From assembly GCF_001574435.1 (NCBI RefSeq), contig NZ_LOCN01000019.1, positions 353,698 through 417,697 of the forward strand: a stretch of DNA of 64,000 bases. Reading direction: 5' to 3'. The position numbers and the translations under genes are program-made. Below the pieces are notes generated by a model. That model was not told where the DNA came from. It saw only the letters and a program-made list of their open reading frames with translations, and ran no database searches. The DNA is from Moritella sp. JT01 (GTDB taxonomy: Bacteria > Pseudomonadota > Gammaproteobacteria > Enterobacterales > Moritellaceae). Shown one piece after another: positions 9,295 through 20,500 of this stretch. Numbering within the stretch: the stretch's first letter is position 1; each line of letters opens with the position of its first letter.

Positions 9295-9526
9295 TTAAGC
9301 GAAGTGTGCTTCTAACGCTTCACTTCCACCTACCACCAATATAGATTTTAGGCACTGTACTGCGACCTGTTACTGCACGTAGGCTGACTGTTGTTGCATC
9401 TTTACCTAATACGACTTCTTCGTAGTTTAGATCTTGGTTGATTAAGATTTTTTTGCTTTGACGTATTTGATTTGCGTAGGCGATTGAGCTGTAGTAAAGA
9501 TAATACTTCGGGTAGTCGTTATTCAG
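9295..9526 (-). pseudogene. Glutaredoxin-like pseudogene (C-terminal part, frameshifted)
   Basis: On the minus strand the sequence translates LNYEEVVLGKDATTVSLRAV then TGRSTVPKIYIGG. This is the middle and cis-proline region of a glutaredoxin, as found at the C-terminus of peroxiredoxin-glutaredoxin hybrids. The expected ending GSEALEAHFA is present but in another frame, so a deletion or frameshift lies near 9333. The N-terminal CPxC active site is not recognisable, and an in-frame stop lies just upstream. This is a decayed gene. Confidence 0.6.
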
Positions 9527-9608
9527 CTAATCAACTTGCTTAACATGTGGTTGTACGGTAGATTCCTAGAATTGAATCAGTAATGAAATATCACTTTTTT
9601 AGAGTTTA

Positions 9609-10790
9609 ATGAATCCCATGCCCTTATCCATACTAGACCTATTTTCCATCGCAATATTCACCGCTTTTGGATTATTATTTCTGGCGATTATTATGGTGTG
9701 TATTTGGATTGGTAATCGACGTTATGAGGGGGTAAGTAATTGGCTCTTCGCGAGCTTAATTATATTAACTTTTGCGTTTATTATCGCTGAAGAACTTTGG
9801 TACTTGAAACTGGATGGTTATAGTAATAATGCATGGTTAAATATCATGTTCCCCAATATTCTATTGTGTTTTGGTGTATGTCAAATTACGCATGGTTTCC
9901 ATCGCTTTCTTCAGATAAAACAATCTTTATTTTGGCTCTATGCTTGCCAGCTCCTGATTGTTGGTCCCTTGTATGCGTATGGATTATCAGTCGAAACACC
10001 GATTTTATTCAGCATTATAGTACTCACGTTATCAGTAACAATAAGCCTGTGTTTTAACTGTTATTATTTATTTAGCGATCAAGGTAAGCAGTATGGTCGC
10101 ACACGGTATATTTGTATTCTGGCGTGCGTATTGGCAATGTCTCTAAACGTGACACGTATACTGCTGTTATATCGTGAGCCTGGTTTAATGAGCACTATTG
10201 AACTCTCTACTGCGCTAGCCTGTATTAATCTATTAATGAGTCAGTGTTTTCTTACATTTTGTTATTTAATGTTCTGTACTCAGCGTAATGCATTTTCATT
10301 ACAACATATGTCTTTTATTGATCCGTTAGCCAATATTTATAATCGTCGTGGCTACCAGCATGCGATCGCAGCCTTAGCACCGCATAAAGAAGCTGCGGTT
10401 ATGATCCTTGATATCGACCACTTTAAACGAGTGAATGATGAGTATGGTCATGCGACAGGCGACTTAGTCATTAAAGATATTGCGATGATTATTGCTAAAG
10501 AGTGTGATAGTACCTGTATATATGCGCGTACAGGTGGCGAAGAGTTTAGTATCTATTCTCCATTCACTTCAGCCAAAGCAGCTGAAACTACAGCTGAAAC
10601 CGTCCGTCTTACAATCATGAAGCATGCTGTTAAAAAACAAAATTTATCCATTAATGTGACGGCCAGCATTGGCATCAGTATTGGTAAAAGCGTTAATATA
10701 TTTGCGTTGGAAGAAGAGGCTGATAAAGCGCTTTATCAAGCAAAAAGAGAGGGTCGAAATTGCACTGTGATGCAATTGTTTGTTGCCTAA
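9609..10790 (+). CDS. Membrane-anchored diguanylate cyclase (GGDEF domain)
   Basis: A 393-residue protein. Residues 1-225 contain about seven hydrophobic segments and form a membrane sensor; the rest is a GGDEF domain. The active-site motif GGEEF (309-313), the metal-binding DIDHFKRVNDEYGH (268-281) and YQAKREGRN near the C-terminus are intact, so it should make c-di-GMP at the inner membrane. The inhibitory RxxD site normally five residues before the motif is absent (DSTC instead), so product inhibition at that site is unlikely. The membrane domain is not one I can assign. Gene stands alone, followed by a strong bidirectional terminator. Confidence 0.85.
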   Translation: MNPMPLSILDLFSIAIFTAFGLLFLAIIMVCIWIGNRRYEGVSNWLFASLIILTFAFIIAEELWYLKLDGYSNNAWLNIMFPNILLCFGVCQITHGFHRFLQIKQSLFWLYACQLLIVGPLYAYGLSVETPILFSIIVLTLSVTISLCFNCYYLFSDQGKQYGRTRYICILACVLAMSLNVTRILLLYREPGLMSTIELSTALACINLLMSQCFLTFCYLMFCTQRNAFSLQHMSFIDPLANIYNRRGYQHAIAALAPHKEAAVMILDIDHFKRVNDEYGHATGDLVIKDIAMIIAKECDSTCIYARTGGEEFSIYSPFTSAKAAETTAETVRLTIMKHAVKKQNLSINVTASIGISIGKSVNIFALEEEADKALYQAKREGRNCTVMQLFVA

Positions 10791-10861
10791 AGTAGACAGT
10801 CTACAGAGTGGGTATCAGTGTTATTTGTGAATGAGCGTTAGTCGTAAGAAAATACAGGCGA

Positions 10862-10889
10862 AAAAAAGAGCTATCAATAGCTCTTTTTT
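10862..10889. terminator. Bidirectional terminator between GGDEF gene and crr
   Basis: The stem AAAAAAGAGCTA/TAGCTCTTTTTT lies between two converging genes and has T-runs in both directions. Confidence 0.85.
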
Positions 10890-10936
10890 GAATACTTAAT
10901 GCGTAGTTAAAAACGAGTCTCTAACTACTTTAAGTA

Positions 10937-11449
10937 CTAGCCCTTAATAACTTTAAGAACAATAGTTTCACCTAGTTTAACTGAACCAGAGAATTTCTCC
11001 ATGCTCTTAATTTCATCCATATTTGAGATGATGCAAGGCGTGATTACTGATTTAGCTTTTGCCTTCAATAATTCAAGATCGAATTCAATGATAGTTTCAC
11101 CGGCCTTGATATGTTGACCTTCTTCAGCGATACGTGTGAAGCCTTCACCGCGTAATTCAACTGTGTCTAGACCGAAATGCACTAGTACTTCTAGGCCTTC
11201 GTCTGAACGAATTGCGAATGCATGGTTAGTTTCGTAAATTTTTACGATCTCACCTGTTACTGGAGCAACTAGTTTGTTACCTGTTGGGTTGATAGCGATA
11301 CCATCACCAACAATTTTTTCAGCAAAGATAACATCTGGCACATCTTCGATAGCAACGATTTCACCGGCAAGTGGAGAAACAATGTGTAACATATTGCTGT
11401 CTTTACTGTCGTCTGAAACCAGTTTTTTTAATTTATCGAATAATCCCAT
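10937..11449 (-). CDS. crr: PTS glucose-specific enzyme IIA
   Basis: A 170-residue soluble EIIA-Glc. The phosphorylated histidine His91 lies in LVHFGLDTVELRGEGF, and partner His76 in NHAFAI. The N-terminal amphipathic segment (MGLFDKLKKLVSD) is the membrane-associating tail of the enterobacterial protein. It receives phosphate from HPr, passes it to sugar-specific EIIB domains, and in gamma-proteobacteria regulates adenylate cyclase and non-PTS permeases. It is the last gene of ptsH-ptsI-crr, with a 120-base gap after ptsI. Confidence 0.95.
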   Translation of the reverse strand: MGLFDKLKKLVSDDSKDSNMLHIVSPLAGEIVAIEDVPDVIFAEKIVGDGIAINPTGNKLVAPVTGEIVKIYETNHAFAIRSDEGLEVLVHFGLDTVELRGEGFTRIAEEGQHIKAGETIIEFDLELLKAKAKSVITPCIISNMDEIKSMEKFSGSVKLGETIVLKVIKG

Positions 11450-11569
11450 TTTTAACTCCTAGAATTTGGTAGACATAGTCATTGGTCATGAACAAGTGCA
11501 TAACCAATGACTTTACGTTGTTATCATAACATTATCTTTCGAAATTTGATGCTATGACAACTGAATTAA

Positions 11570-13297
11570 TTAGCAAGCTGCGCGCTGTTTAGTGAACTGA
11601 GCCACTAACTCTGCTATTTCGCCTGCTGTTGCACAGCTTAATGCTTGGTCTGCTAACAGTTTAACGTCAGCGAAATTAGCATTACGAATCGTTTTCTTCA
11701 CTTTAGGAATTGAGATACCGCTCATAGAGAACTCATCTAAACCCATGCCGAGTAGTAGCAGTGTTGCAGTTTCGTCACCTGCAAGTTCACCACACATACC
11801 TGTCCACTTGCCTGCAGCATGTGAAGCATCGATAACCTGCTTAATCAGCGTTAGTACCGCTGGAGTCATTGGGTTATACAGATCTGAGATCATCTCGTTA
11901 CCACGGTCTACCGCAAGTGTGTACTGCGTTAAATCGTTAGTACCAATACTAAAGAAGTCTACTTCTTTAATAAGGTGATGTGCAATTGCAGCCGCTGCTG
12001 GTGTTTCAACCATGACACCTGTTTCGATTGCTTCATCAAAAGCGAGACCTTCAGCTGTTAGTTCAGCTTTCAGTGTCGTCATAATGTCCTTAAGTTGACG
12101 TACTTCTTCTACAGAAATAATCATCGGGAACATAATGCGGACTTTACCAAATGCAGAAGCACGTAAGATAGCGCGTAACTGTGCGTTCATAATTTCTGGG
12201 CGGTCGAAACAGATTCGGATCGCGCGCCAACCCAAGAATGGGTTCATTTCTTTTGGTAAGTTTAGGTATGGTAGGTCTTTATCGCCACCAATATCCATCG
12301 TACGAATGATAACGCCTTGGCCATTCATGCTTTCTGCAACCGCTTTGTATGCTTCGAACTGTTCATCTTCAGTTGGTAAGCTATCGCGATCCATAAATAG
12401 GAATTCGGTACGGTAAAGACCAACGCCCTCACCGCCGTTACGAATTACACCAGCACAGTCTTTTACTGTACCAACATTGCCACACACTTCGACGTGGTGA
12501 CCATCTAGCGTAATTGCAGGTAAGTCTTTCATTTTAAGCAGCTCAGCTTTGTCAGCAAGGTACTGTGCTTGAGTTGCTTTGTATTCTTTGATGACGTCTT
12601 CTGATGGATTAACAATAAGGTTATTGTTAATGGCATCAAGAATAACGAAGTCACCTGATTTGACGATTTCAGTTACGTTGCCTGTACCAACAATCGCAGG
12701 AAGTTCTAATGAACGCGCCATGATTGATGTATGTGCAGTACGGCCACCTAAGTCAGTCACAAAACCTAAGATTTTATCTAGGTTAATCTGTGCTGTTTCT
12801 GACGGTGTTAAATCGCTGGCGATTAGAATCACTTGTTCTTTGATTGCGCTTAGTGAAACAATTTCCATGCCGAGGGCATTTTTTACGATACGATTACCGA
12901 TATCACGGAAATCCGCAGCGCGTTCTCTTAAATACGGGTCGTCTAATGCAGCCATCATTTCAGCATTTTCTTCAATGATGCTGTGAATTGCAAAATCTGC
13001 AGATGCTTTATTTTTTTTAATAAAGGTTACGATATCTTCTTCAAGCTCTTCGTCTTCAAGTAACATCATGTGTCCTTCGAAGATTTCAGCTTTCTCGTCG
13101 CCAAATGTTTGGCGTGCCATTTCCGTGATAGCTTCAAGCTGTATAGCAGACTTATCCCTAGCAGCTAAAAAGATAGCTATTTGTTCATCGATCTGTGCAG
13201 TTTCAATAGTTTGTTTATTAAGTACAATTTCTTCATTTATGAATAATTGTGCTTTACCAAAAGCAATACCTGGTGAGGCGAGAATGCCTGATATCAT
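11570..13297 (-). CDS. ptsI: PTS enzyme I (phosphoenolpyruvate-protein phosphotransferase)
   Basis: A 575-residue Enzyme I of normal length. The phosphohistidine loop [20 protein letters not shown] contains His189. The C-terminal PEP-binding barrel has the signatures [14 protein letters not shown] and [20 protein letters not shown], and Cys502 in [11 protein letters not shown] is the catalytic acid. It transfers phosphate from PEP to HPr in the cytoplasm. It lies 48 bases downstream of ptsH and upstream of crr on the same strand, the classical pts operon. Confidence 0.96.
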   Translation of the reverse strand: MISGILASPGIAFGKAQLFINEEIVLNKQTIETAQIDEQIAIFLAARDKSAIQLEAITEMARQTFGDEKAEIFEGHMMLLEDEELEEDIVTFIKKNKASADFAIHSIIEENAEMMAALDDPYLRERAADFRDIGNRIVKNALGMEIVSLSAIKEQVILIASDLTPSETAQINLDKILGFVTDLGGRTAHTSIMARSLELPAIVGTGNVTEIVKSGDFVILDAINNNLIVNPSEDVIKEYKATQAQYLADKAELLKMKDLPAITLDGHHVEVCGNVGTVKDCAGVIRNGGEGVGLYRTEFLFMDRDSLPTEDEQFEAYKAVAESMNGQGVIIRTMDIGGDKDLPYLNLPKEMNPFLGWRAIRICFDRPEIMNAQLRAILRASAFGKVRIMFPMIISVEEVRQLKDIMTTLKAELTAEGLAFDEAIETGVMVETPAAAAIAHHLIKEVDFFSIGTNDLTQYTLAVDRGNEMISDLYNPMTPAVLTLIKQVIDASHAAGKWTGMCGELAGDETATLLLLGMGLDEFSMSGISIPKVKKTIRNANFADVKLLADQALSCATAGEIAELVAQFTKQRAAC

Positions 13298-13345
13298 AAC
13301 CTTTCCTTACTTCAATACAAAAAATACATTAATAACGGATGGGAT

Positions 13346-13603
13346 TTATTCTAAAATATCCATAAGCGCTACTAGCGCTTCAACAGCCGCTTGTTCGTCA
13401 GTACCTTCAGCAGAAATAGTCATCGTTATACCTTTAGAAAGGCCTAACGTTTGTAGTTTAAATAAGCTTGTAGCACTTGCAGATTTACCGCTAGCTTCAA
13501 CAGAAATTTTTGATTCGAATTCTTTTGCTTTTTTTACGAAAAGAGCTGCAGGACGAGTGTGAAGACCGTTTGGTGCGATAATTTCAACTGATTTTTGATA
13601 CAT
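13346..13603 (-). CDS. ptsH: Phosphocarrier protein HPr
   Basis: An 85-residue HPr with the PEP-PTS site [10 protein letters not shown] (His15) and the Ser46 region [16 protein letters not shown], which in enteric bacteria is not a kinase target. It shuttles phosphate from Enzyme I to EIIA proteins. First gene of ptsH-ptsI-crr, with an AAGGAAA ribosome binding site upstream of the ATG. The upstream 345-base gap to cysK should hold the pts promoter; I could not fix a CRP site there with confidence. Confidence 0.96.
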   Translation of the reverse strand: MYQKSVEIIAPNGLHTRPAALFVKKAKEFESKISVEASGKSASATSLFKLQTLGLSKGITMTISAEGTDEQAAVEALVALMDILE

Positions 13604-13861
13604 AACTTTTCCTTAAAATAACGATTCTAAAAAGAGTGTCTTACTATAACCATAAGTGTAATTGTAATCTAATTTCACAGAGTAAAATAACTTTTTTTCA
13701 TAAAAAAAATGGGTATAGATCATGTTTTCGTAAGTTTCACGACAAAACAATGCGATGTAAGTATATTACCCCTAATTTACACCGATGTTGTAGTTTAATT
13801 ACAACAAAAGAGGCAAAGTGTGACCGCTATCAATAGGAATAAAAAAAGTGGCTTGTACAAA

Positions 13862-13884
13862 AAAAAGCCGCTAGTGCGGCTTTT
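13862..13884 (-). terminator. Terminator of cysK
   Basis: Stem GCCGC/GCGGC with loop TAGT; on the minus strand it is followed by a run of eight T. It lies just downstream of cysK. Confidence 0.8.
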
Positions 13885-13948
13885 GTTAATCTTGTTAATT
13901 GAATGTAACTATAAGATTGCGGTTGTAACTATAACAATACGGTTGTGA

Positions 13949-14917
13949 CTATTGTTGGAGCTCTTGCTCAGTAAATACACCATCAAATAATGCAGTACTT
14001 AAGTAACGTTCACCCGATGAAGGCAGGATGACGACAATGTTCTTATCTGCAAATTCAGGTAGCGCAGCTAAACGGGCTGCAGCAACAACAGCAGCACCTG
14101 AAGAAATACCGGCTAAGATACCTTCTTCTTTCATTAGGCGTTGTGCCATTTCGATAGAGTCTTCATTTGACACGAGTTCTACACGGTCTACCATTTCTAG
14201 ATCAAGGTTACCAGGGATGAAGCCTGCACCAATACCTTGGATTTTATGTGGACCTGGTGTTAATGCTTCACCGGCTTTCGCTTGAGTGATAACAGGTGAA
14301 TTAGTTGGTTCAACAGCAACAGATAAAAGTTCTTTACCTTTATTTAATTTAATATAGCGGCTTGTACCTGTAATCGTACCGCCCGTACCCACACCGGATA
14401 CTAAAATATCGATTTTACCGTCGGTTGCTTCCCAGATTTCTGGGCCCGTTGTTTGTTCGTGGATTGCTGGGTTAGCTGGATTTTCAAATTGTTGTAATAA
14501 AATCGTTGTTTCAGGATTTGCGTCACGGATTTCAGTCGCTTTATCAATCGCGCCTTTCATACCCTTAGCGCCATCCGTTAGAACGAGGTTTGCGCCTAAT
14601 GCTTTAAGCAATTTACGACGTTCAAGGCTCATTGTATTTGGCATTGTTAATGTGAGCTTATAACCACGAGCCGCCGCTACAAATGCTAATGCAATACCGG
14701 TATTACCACTTGTTGGCTCTACGATATCAATACCTTCTTTTAAGAGACCGTCTTTTTCTGCTTGCCAGATCATGTTAGCACCGATACGGCACTTAACACT
14801 TGCACTTGGGTTGCGGCTTTCTATTTTTGCAAAGACGTTACCTGTTGTTACACGGTTTAAACGAACTAAAGGTGTGTCACCGATAGACAGTGAATTGTCT
14901 TGTAAAATTTGGCTCAT
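13949..14917 (-). CDS. cysK: Cysteine synthase A (O-acetylserine sulfhydrylase)
   Basis: A 322-residue PLP enzyme that makes L-cysteine from O-acetylserine and sulfide. The PLP lysine Lys42 lies in [11 protein letters not shown], the substrate loop is [16 protein letters not shown], and the phosphate cup is [10 protein letters not shown]. These are CysK-type residues; length fits E. coli CysK (323). It follows the pts genes in the usual gamma-proteobacterial neighbourhood, while the sulfate permease gene cysZ lies nearby but beyond a KAS III gene. The upstream region is about 480 bases and AT-rich. Confidence 0.94.
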   Translation of the reverse strand: MSQILQDNSLSIGDTPLVRLNRVTTGNVFAKIESRNPSASVKCRIGANMIWQAEKDGLLKEGIDIVEPTSGNTGIALAFVAAARGYKLTLTMPNTMSLERRKLLKALGANLVLTDGAKGMKGAIDKATEIRDANPETTILLQQFENPANPAIHEQTTGPEIWEATDGKIDILVSGVGTGGTITGTSRYIKLNKGKELLSVAVEPTNSPVITQAKAGEALTPGPHKIQGIGAGFIPGNLDLEMVDRVELVSNEDSIEMAQRLMKEEGILAGISSGAAVVAAARLAALPEFADKNIVVILPSSGERYLSTALFDGVFTEQELQQ

Positions 14918-15112
14918 GGGATTTCCCTATATAAATGAATACTCGTAACTTATAATTTACTAACTTATAGCTTAAGCATACTGATTAGTTTGAAAATTGA
15001 AAATGCTGTTTTGTTATATCGTTAGGTTCTAAAATGATAAGCACTTATAACTATTGGTTATGCGTTCTGCTTAACAACATAGTGTCTAAATTTGGTTTAA
15101 TCAACAAATTAA

Positions 15113-15154
15113 TTAAATTTAATTATTTATTAATTTAATTTAATTATTTATTAA
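15113..15154. repeat. AT-only tandem repeat, two 21-bp units
   Basis: Two head-to-tail copies of a 21-bp A/T-only unit containing TTTAATTATTTATTAA, starting at 15118 and 15139. They lie in the 478-base gap between cysK and the KAS III gene, which holds no other gene that I can see and must contain both promoters. Confidence 0.6.
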
Positions 15155-15395
15155 TGTATTGCGTTGAGTCCACTCTATATATAGACCAAATACGATAGGT
15201 TAGTTCCTTGTTACTTATGTAATTTAGTGTTTACTTCGCAATTTTAACCCATGTTATTTGATAACAGAGTGTTATTTTTTCATTTTGTCGGATGGGTAAC
15301 TAGATCTAGCCAACTGTTTGCTTTATTTTAGTGGTCACTGTATCCCAACTTAGTTGATAGTGGCTAAAGCTAATTAGTCGCTGAAGGACAATGTA

Positions 15396-16517
15396 ATGAG
15401 TAATGTAGTAATTAGTGGTAGCGGTTTATTCACCCCTCCTGATGCAATTAGTAATGATGAATTAGTAACGAGCTTTAATTGTTACGTGGATAATTTTAAT
15501 ACTGACAATGCAGCTGCGATTGACGCTGGCGAAATAACTGCGAAAGCGCATTCAAGCAGTGAGTTTATTGAGAAAGCATCAGGCATTAAAAGTCGTTTTG
15601 TGATGAGCAAAGCGGGCATTTTAGATCCTGCGATCATGCGTCCGGTATTTCAACCGATTAGCGATGATGAACCCAGTATTACGGTTCAAATGGCGTTAGT
15701 TGCCGCCAAACAAGCATTAGCAGCAGCCAATAAAGAAGCACAAGATATCGATTTAATTATTTTTGCCGCGTCTGGTTTCCAACGCGCGTATCCGGCAATG
15801 GCTGTTGAGCTGCAACACTTCCTTGGTGCTAACGGTTTTGCTTATGATATGAGTGTGGCGTGTTCATCGGCTACATTTGCTATTGCTAGTGCCATGGATG
15901 CGGTCAAGTCAGGACGTAGTAAAGCAGCGTTAGTGGTTAACCCTGAAATTTGTTCTGCGCATTTAAACTTTAAAGATCGTGACAGCCACTTCATTTTTGG
16001 TGATGTGTGTACAGCCGTCGTGATTGAAGATAAAGCCACAGCAACGAGTGAAGACTGCTACGAGATCATTGATAGTAAGTTGTTTACCCAGTATTCAAAT
16101 AATATTCGTAATAACCTTGGGTATTTAAGCCGCAGTGAAGGCGTTGATATCAATGCTGACTCAAGTTTCTTTATGCAAAATGGCCGCAAGGTATTTAAAG
16201 AAGTATTACCTACGGTTTATAACTTGATCACAGAGCAGTTAAACGGCTTAGAATTGCAAGCAGGTGACTTTAAACGTTTGTGGTTACATCAAGCGAATAT
16301 CAACATGAATAATTATTTAGCGAAGAAGTTATTGGGTCGTGATCCATCAACGACTGAAGCGCCTATTATTCTTGATGAATACGCCAATACGGCGTCAGCA
16401 GGGTCGATTATTGCTTTTCATTTACACCAAGACGGTGTGGAAAGTGGTGATCTCGCATTAATCTGTTCGTTTGGTGCGGGTTACTCTGTCGGTTCATTAG
16501 TACTTAAACGCTGCTAG
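15396..16517 (+). CDS. Beta-ketoacyl-ACP synthase III-type (FabH-like) enzyme
   Basis: A 373-residue thiolase-fold condensing enzyme of the KAS III type. The catalytic triad is visible: Cys156 in MSVACSSATFAIA, His298 in LWLHQANINMNNYL, and Asn331 in EYANTASAGSII. KAS III enzymes start fatty acid or ketide chains by condensing an acyl-CoA with malonyl-ACP. It is longer than canonical FabH (317) and is alone, not in a fab cluster, so it is probably a second KAS III; its primer is unknown. A clear AAGGAC ribosome binding site precedes the ATG, and a strong terminator follows. Confidence 0.82.
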   Translation: MSNVVISGSGLFTPPDAISNDELVTSFNCYVDNFNTDNAAAIDAGEITAKAHSSSEFIEKASGIKSRFVMSKAGILDPAIMRPVFQPISDDEPSITVQMALVAAKQALAAANKEAQDIDLIIFAASGFQRAYPAMAVELQHFLGANGFAYDMSVACSSATFAIASAMDAVKSGRSKAALVVNPEICSAHLNFKDRDSHFIFGDVCTAVVIEDKATATSEDCYEIIDSKLFTQYSNNIRNNLGYLSRSEGVDINADSSFFMQNGRKVFKEVLPTVYNLITEQLNGLELQAGDFKRLWLHQANINMNNYLAKKLLGRDPSTTEAPIILDEYANTASAGSIIAFHLHQDGVESGDLALICSFGAGYSVGSLVLKRC

Positions 16518-16565
16518 CAGTTAACCTTGTTAATGCTGTAGTAAACAATTTAGATTTCGTTATGT

Positions 16566-16626
16566 AAAAATCCCCAGTTAATATATTTATTGCTAGAAAG
16601 AGTAATAATTAACTGGGGATTTTTTT
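16566..16626. terminator. Long-stem terminator between KAS III gene and cysZ
   Basis: A 12-bp perfect stem (TCCCCAGTTAAT with its complement at 16608-16619), flanked by A and T runs, between two converging genes. It works in either direction. Confidence 0.85.
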
Positions 16627-16647
16627 ATTTATAGCAACCGTTTATCG

Positions 16648-17385
16648 TTACTGTTTCTGGCTATTATCAACCCACATCGCTGTTGCGCCACACACGGCAA
16701 CAGGCATAATCATGAAATTAACCACGGGAATAGACTGACACAGTGCCACCATAGAGCCAAAACTTAACGACTGCATACGGTTTGATGACAGTTCACTACG
16801 CATCTCGTCAAAGCCGACTTTGTTATTATCAAAGGTATAGTCGGCATATTGAATAGCCAGCATCCACGCCGTAAAGATAAACCACAATACTGGGGCGACA
16901 GTCTGACCGACCACTGGAATGAAAAATAACAGCAGTAAACCAATAGCACGGGGGATGTAGTATTTTATCTTTTTAAGCTCGCGCGTCAGTACTCGGGGGA
17001 TATCTAATATAATATCTTTAATGCTACTTTCTGGCATCGGCTTATTACTTAATAGCAGTTCGGTTTGTTCTGCCAACAGGCCATTAAATGGCGCTGCAAT
17101 AATATTGGCAATAGCACCAAAAAAGAACCCGAATACCAGTAAGATGAGAATGAAAGCGAGGGGTTTGATGATATAAACTAACCAGCTTAACCAGTCTAGG
17201 CTTGCTTCGAGTTGCAGTAGCCACACATCGATTTGTTGAAATAAGAAATAGAAGCTAACCGAAAACAGTATGAGGTTAACTAATAGTGGGATCAATACAA
17301 AAGGTCTTAACTTAGGTTGACGAATTAAGTCAAAACCTTGCAAGAAATATTGAAATCCCGATAACGATGGTTTTACTGAAAGCAT
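16648..17385 (-). CDS. cysZ: Sulfate permease CysZ
   Basis: A 245-residue CysZ/EI24-family inner-membrane protein with about four long hydrophobic segments (FVLIPLLVNLILFSVSFYFL; LAFILILLVFGFFFGAIANI; IGLLLLFFIPVVGQTVAPVL; and a C-terminal one). The motif IIAAPFNGLLAEQTE (about 94-108) is characteristic. CysZ takes up sulfate for cysteine synthesis, which fits the nearby cysK. The E. coli protein has 253 residues. Confidence 0.9.
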   Translation of the reverse strand: MLSVKPSLSGFQYFLQGFDLIRQPKLRPFVLIPLLVNLILFSVSFYFLFQQIDVWLLQLEASLDWLSWLVYIIKPLAFILILLVFGFFFGAIANIIAAPFNGLLAEQTELLLSNKPMPESSIKDIILDIPRVLTRELKKIKYYIPRAIGLLLLFFIPVVGQTVAPVLWFIFTAWMLAIQYADYTFDNNKVGFDEMRSELSSNRMQSLSFGSMVALCQSIPVVNFMIMPVAVCGATAMWVDNSQKQ

Positions 17386-17590
17386 ATTCTATGGCGCCTT
17401 ATGGGTGGTTTATGTAGCACAGCTTATCATGTGGTTACTGTGGTGCATCTATCATTGCACTAAAAGAGACCCCGATTGAGGTAAAAAGTGCAGTAAAAAG
17501 CAGCAGCTTTTCCATTCTGTTCAGACGAATCTTTAATATTGCAGGTACATCTGCTAAAGTTTTCTGGTTATTCTATATGCGTTGTTTGAT

Positions 17591-20500
17591 ATGTACCTTA
17601 AAAAGATCAAAATATCTGGCTTTAAGTCATTTGTTGATACTACAGAATTGCTTTTCCCGCACGATATGACCGCTGTTGTTGGTCCTAATGGCTGTGGTAA
17701 ATCAAATATTATTGATGCCGTACGCTGGGTGTTGGGTGAAAGCTCGGCCAAGCACTTGCGTGGTGATGCAATGTCTGACGTTATTTTTAACGGTTCAGTG
17801 GCGCGTTCTCCTGTCTCAAGAGCCAGTGTTGAACTGCTATTTGATAATGCTCAGCAACGTATTGATCATGCTTTATTACAATATAATGAAGTGTCTATTC
17901 GTCGTGAATTATATCGCGATGGTACCAATCAATATTACCTTAACGGTAAAAAATGCCGCCGTAAAGATGTGACTGAACTGTTCTTAGGCACAGGCTTAGG
18001 TCCACGTAGTTATGCGATTATCGAACAAGGCATGATCTCGCGTTTAATCGAGTCCAAACCCCATGAACTGCGCCACTTTATTGAAGAAGCCGCGGGCATT
18101 TCTAAATATAAAGAAAAACGTCGCGAAACTGAATTACGTATTAATCAAACTAAAGATAACCTAAATCGACTTGCTGACATTCGTATTGAATTGGGTGTGC
18201 AAATCGATAAGTTGAAAGTGCAGTCAGTTGTCGCGCAACAATTTAGATCGCTCAAGCAACAACAGCGAGAAGCGAAAAGCCGTCTTGGTTTAGTGCAGAT
18301 ATATGATGTAGAGCGTTCGATTAACCAACTGACTCAGCAAAAATTAGTGTTAATGAGTGAGCAGGAAAAATTCACAGCAACCGCTACTAAACTTCAGACT
18401 AAAATGACTGATGCTGACGTGCAGTTAAATGAATTAACGATACTTATTGAAAACCAGCAACAAGCGTTTTATTTACAAGGTACAGAGCTGACCAAGATAG
18501 AACAGAAAATACTGCATCACAAAGCGCGTAAGCAAGAGTCCGCGGGTAAGCAAAAAGAATACCAACAGCAAAGTGAAAAGTTACAAATCTTACTGAAAGA
18601 AGAGCAAACCCAATTACAAGTGCATCAGCAGCAGGCGTCATTGACTGAGACTGACTATAATCGTATGTCGGCCGAATTATTAGTGATTGAACAATCATTA
18701 GCATCTGCCACCATCAGTAGTGACCAAGCTATCGCACAGCATGCGGTATACCTTGATAAGGTACAACGCTTTAGTAGTAAACTTGATGTACTGACTAATG
18801 CTTTACAAAGTGCAGAATCAGTACTCAATAAAAGTAAATTACAACGCAGCGATTTAAAAGAACAACAGCAGCAGCTAGTGCTAAGCAGCAAACAAGTACT
18901 TATTACGGATAAAACCACAGAACAGCAACAACTACAGTCTCAAGAAACGCGCTTAGGCCATGAACTCGCAGGCTTGAATAACGGCTTTCAAGGGATTAAT
19001 AAACAAGTTTCAGAACTCGAGGCTTATATTCAGCAGAACGTGACAGAACAAACTGAAATTAAAGCATCATTGAGTGTTATCACGGAGTTATTGCGTAAAG
19101 CGGAACATGCTGATTACGCGCATACTTGGTTAGAATGTAATTTCGAGTCAATACCGTTAAAATTATTACAACAGTTAGATGTAGAACCCGGCTGGGAAGC
19201 TGCAGTTGAGAAAGTACTCGCAAATTGGCTAGATGCTTACTGCATTAGTGACGAGCAACTTGCACAATTTGATCTGGCTGAGTTACCTGCTTTGCAATGG
19301 TTCAAACCGAGCCATTGTGTTGCACGCGCTGATTCGTTAGCAAGTAAGGTTAAAAATAACCTATTTAATCGTCAGCTGAATCAAGTGACTTGTGCTGCAA
19401 CGATTAATGATGCGCAAGCGGGTGCTGATAGCCATGGAGAGTACAGTTATATCACGGCCCATGGTGATTGGTTTACCGATGAAGGTGTGTGGTTATCACA
19501 ACATGCGAAAGCCAATGTGTCTTCTGCGCAAGGCCGCATTGAAATGCAATTGCAAGCATCGCAGCAACAGGCGCGTTTACTTGTGATTGAAACAATGATT
19601 GCTACGCAGCATAATCAATTAACGGCGTTGTCGGTGACACAGGGTGATTACCAAGATCAAATTGATAAGGCTCAAGCTAACCTGATTTTAAAACAAAGTG
19701 AAGTATCACAATTAACGATTGAATTGGGCTTATTACAGCAACAGCAAGCACAATGGCAGCTTCATCACGATCAGTTAAATACACGTTTATCCACACTTGA
19801 TAATTTATTGGCGATTGAAGCAGAAGAAGTACAGCGTTTTAATGAACAGATAATCTCGACTCAGGTGACGATTGAACAGCTTGCTAATGATGATGGTTTG
19901 ATTCAAAAATCAGAAGCGGCAAAAGCAGATAAAGCGCGATTTTTACAAGAACAGAAGGTACTTGAGAAACAAGTACAGCAATTGCTTTTAGTTAAAACCA
20001 AGTTTACGGTCGAAATTGAGAAGCAGCAGCAATTAATTGCTAAAACAGATTCTCAATACCAAACTATTTTACAAGATATTGCTGCATTAGGTGACAACTC
20101 ATTATATGCTGAAAACTTGCAACAGTTAGAAACTGCGCGTGCGATTGCTGCAGAAAAACAAATTGCGATTGAAAATGATAATAGGCAAAAGAAAACAACA
20201 CGCGCTAAACTACTTAATGACAAGCGTGATGTTGAAGAAAAACGTGCTAGGATAATGGCAAGTGGCTTAAAAGTTAAAGATAAAGTGCAACAGCTTGATT
20301 TAAAACAAGCGAACAACAAAGCAAAAGAACAACTATTATATCAACAAATTGCGGATGATAATGTGGATATAGACACATTGAAACGTGAGTGTGTTAACAT
20401 ATTAACACTGAAAGAATACCAGCAGCAGCTAAAACAGTTTGAAGAACAGCTACAGAAAATTGGTGCTGTCAACCTTGCTGCTGTCGAAGAATATGAACAA

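Noticed and set aside
17582-17590. TTG as the smc start
   Set aside because: The ATG at 17591 gives the conserved N-terminus of SMC proteins.
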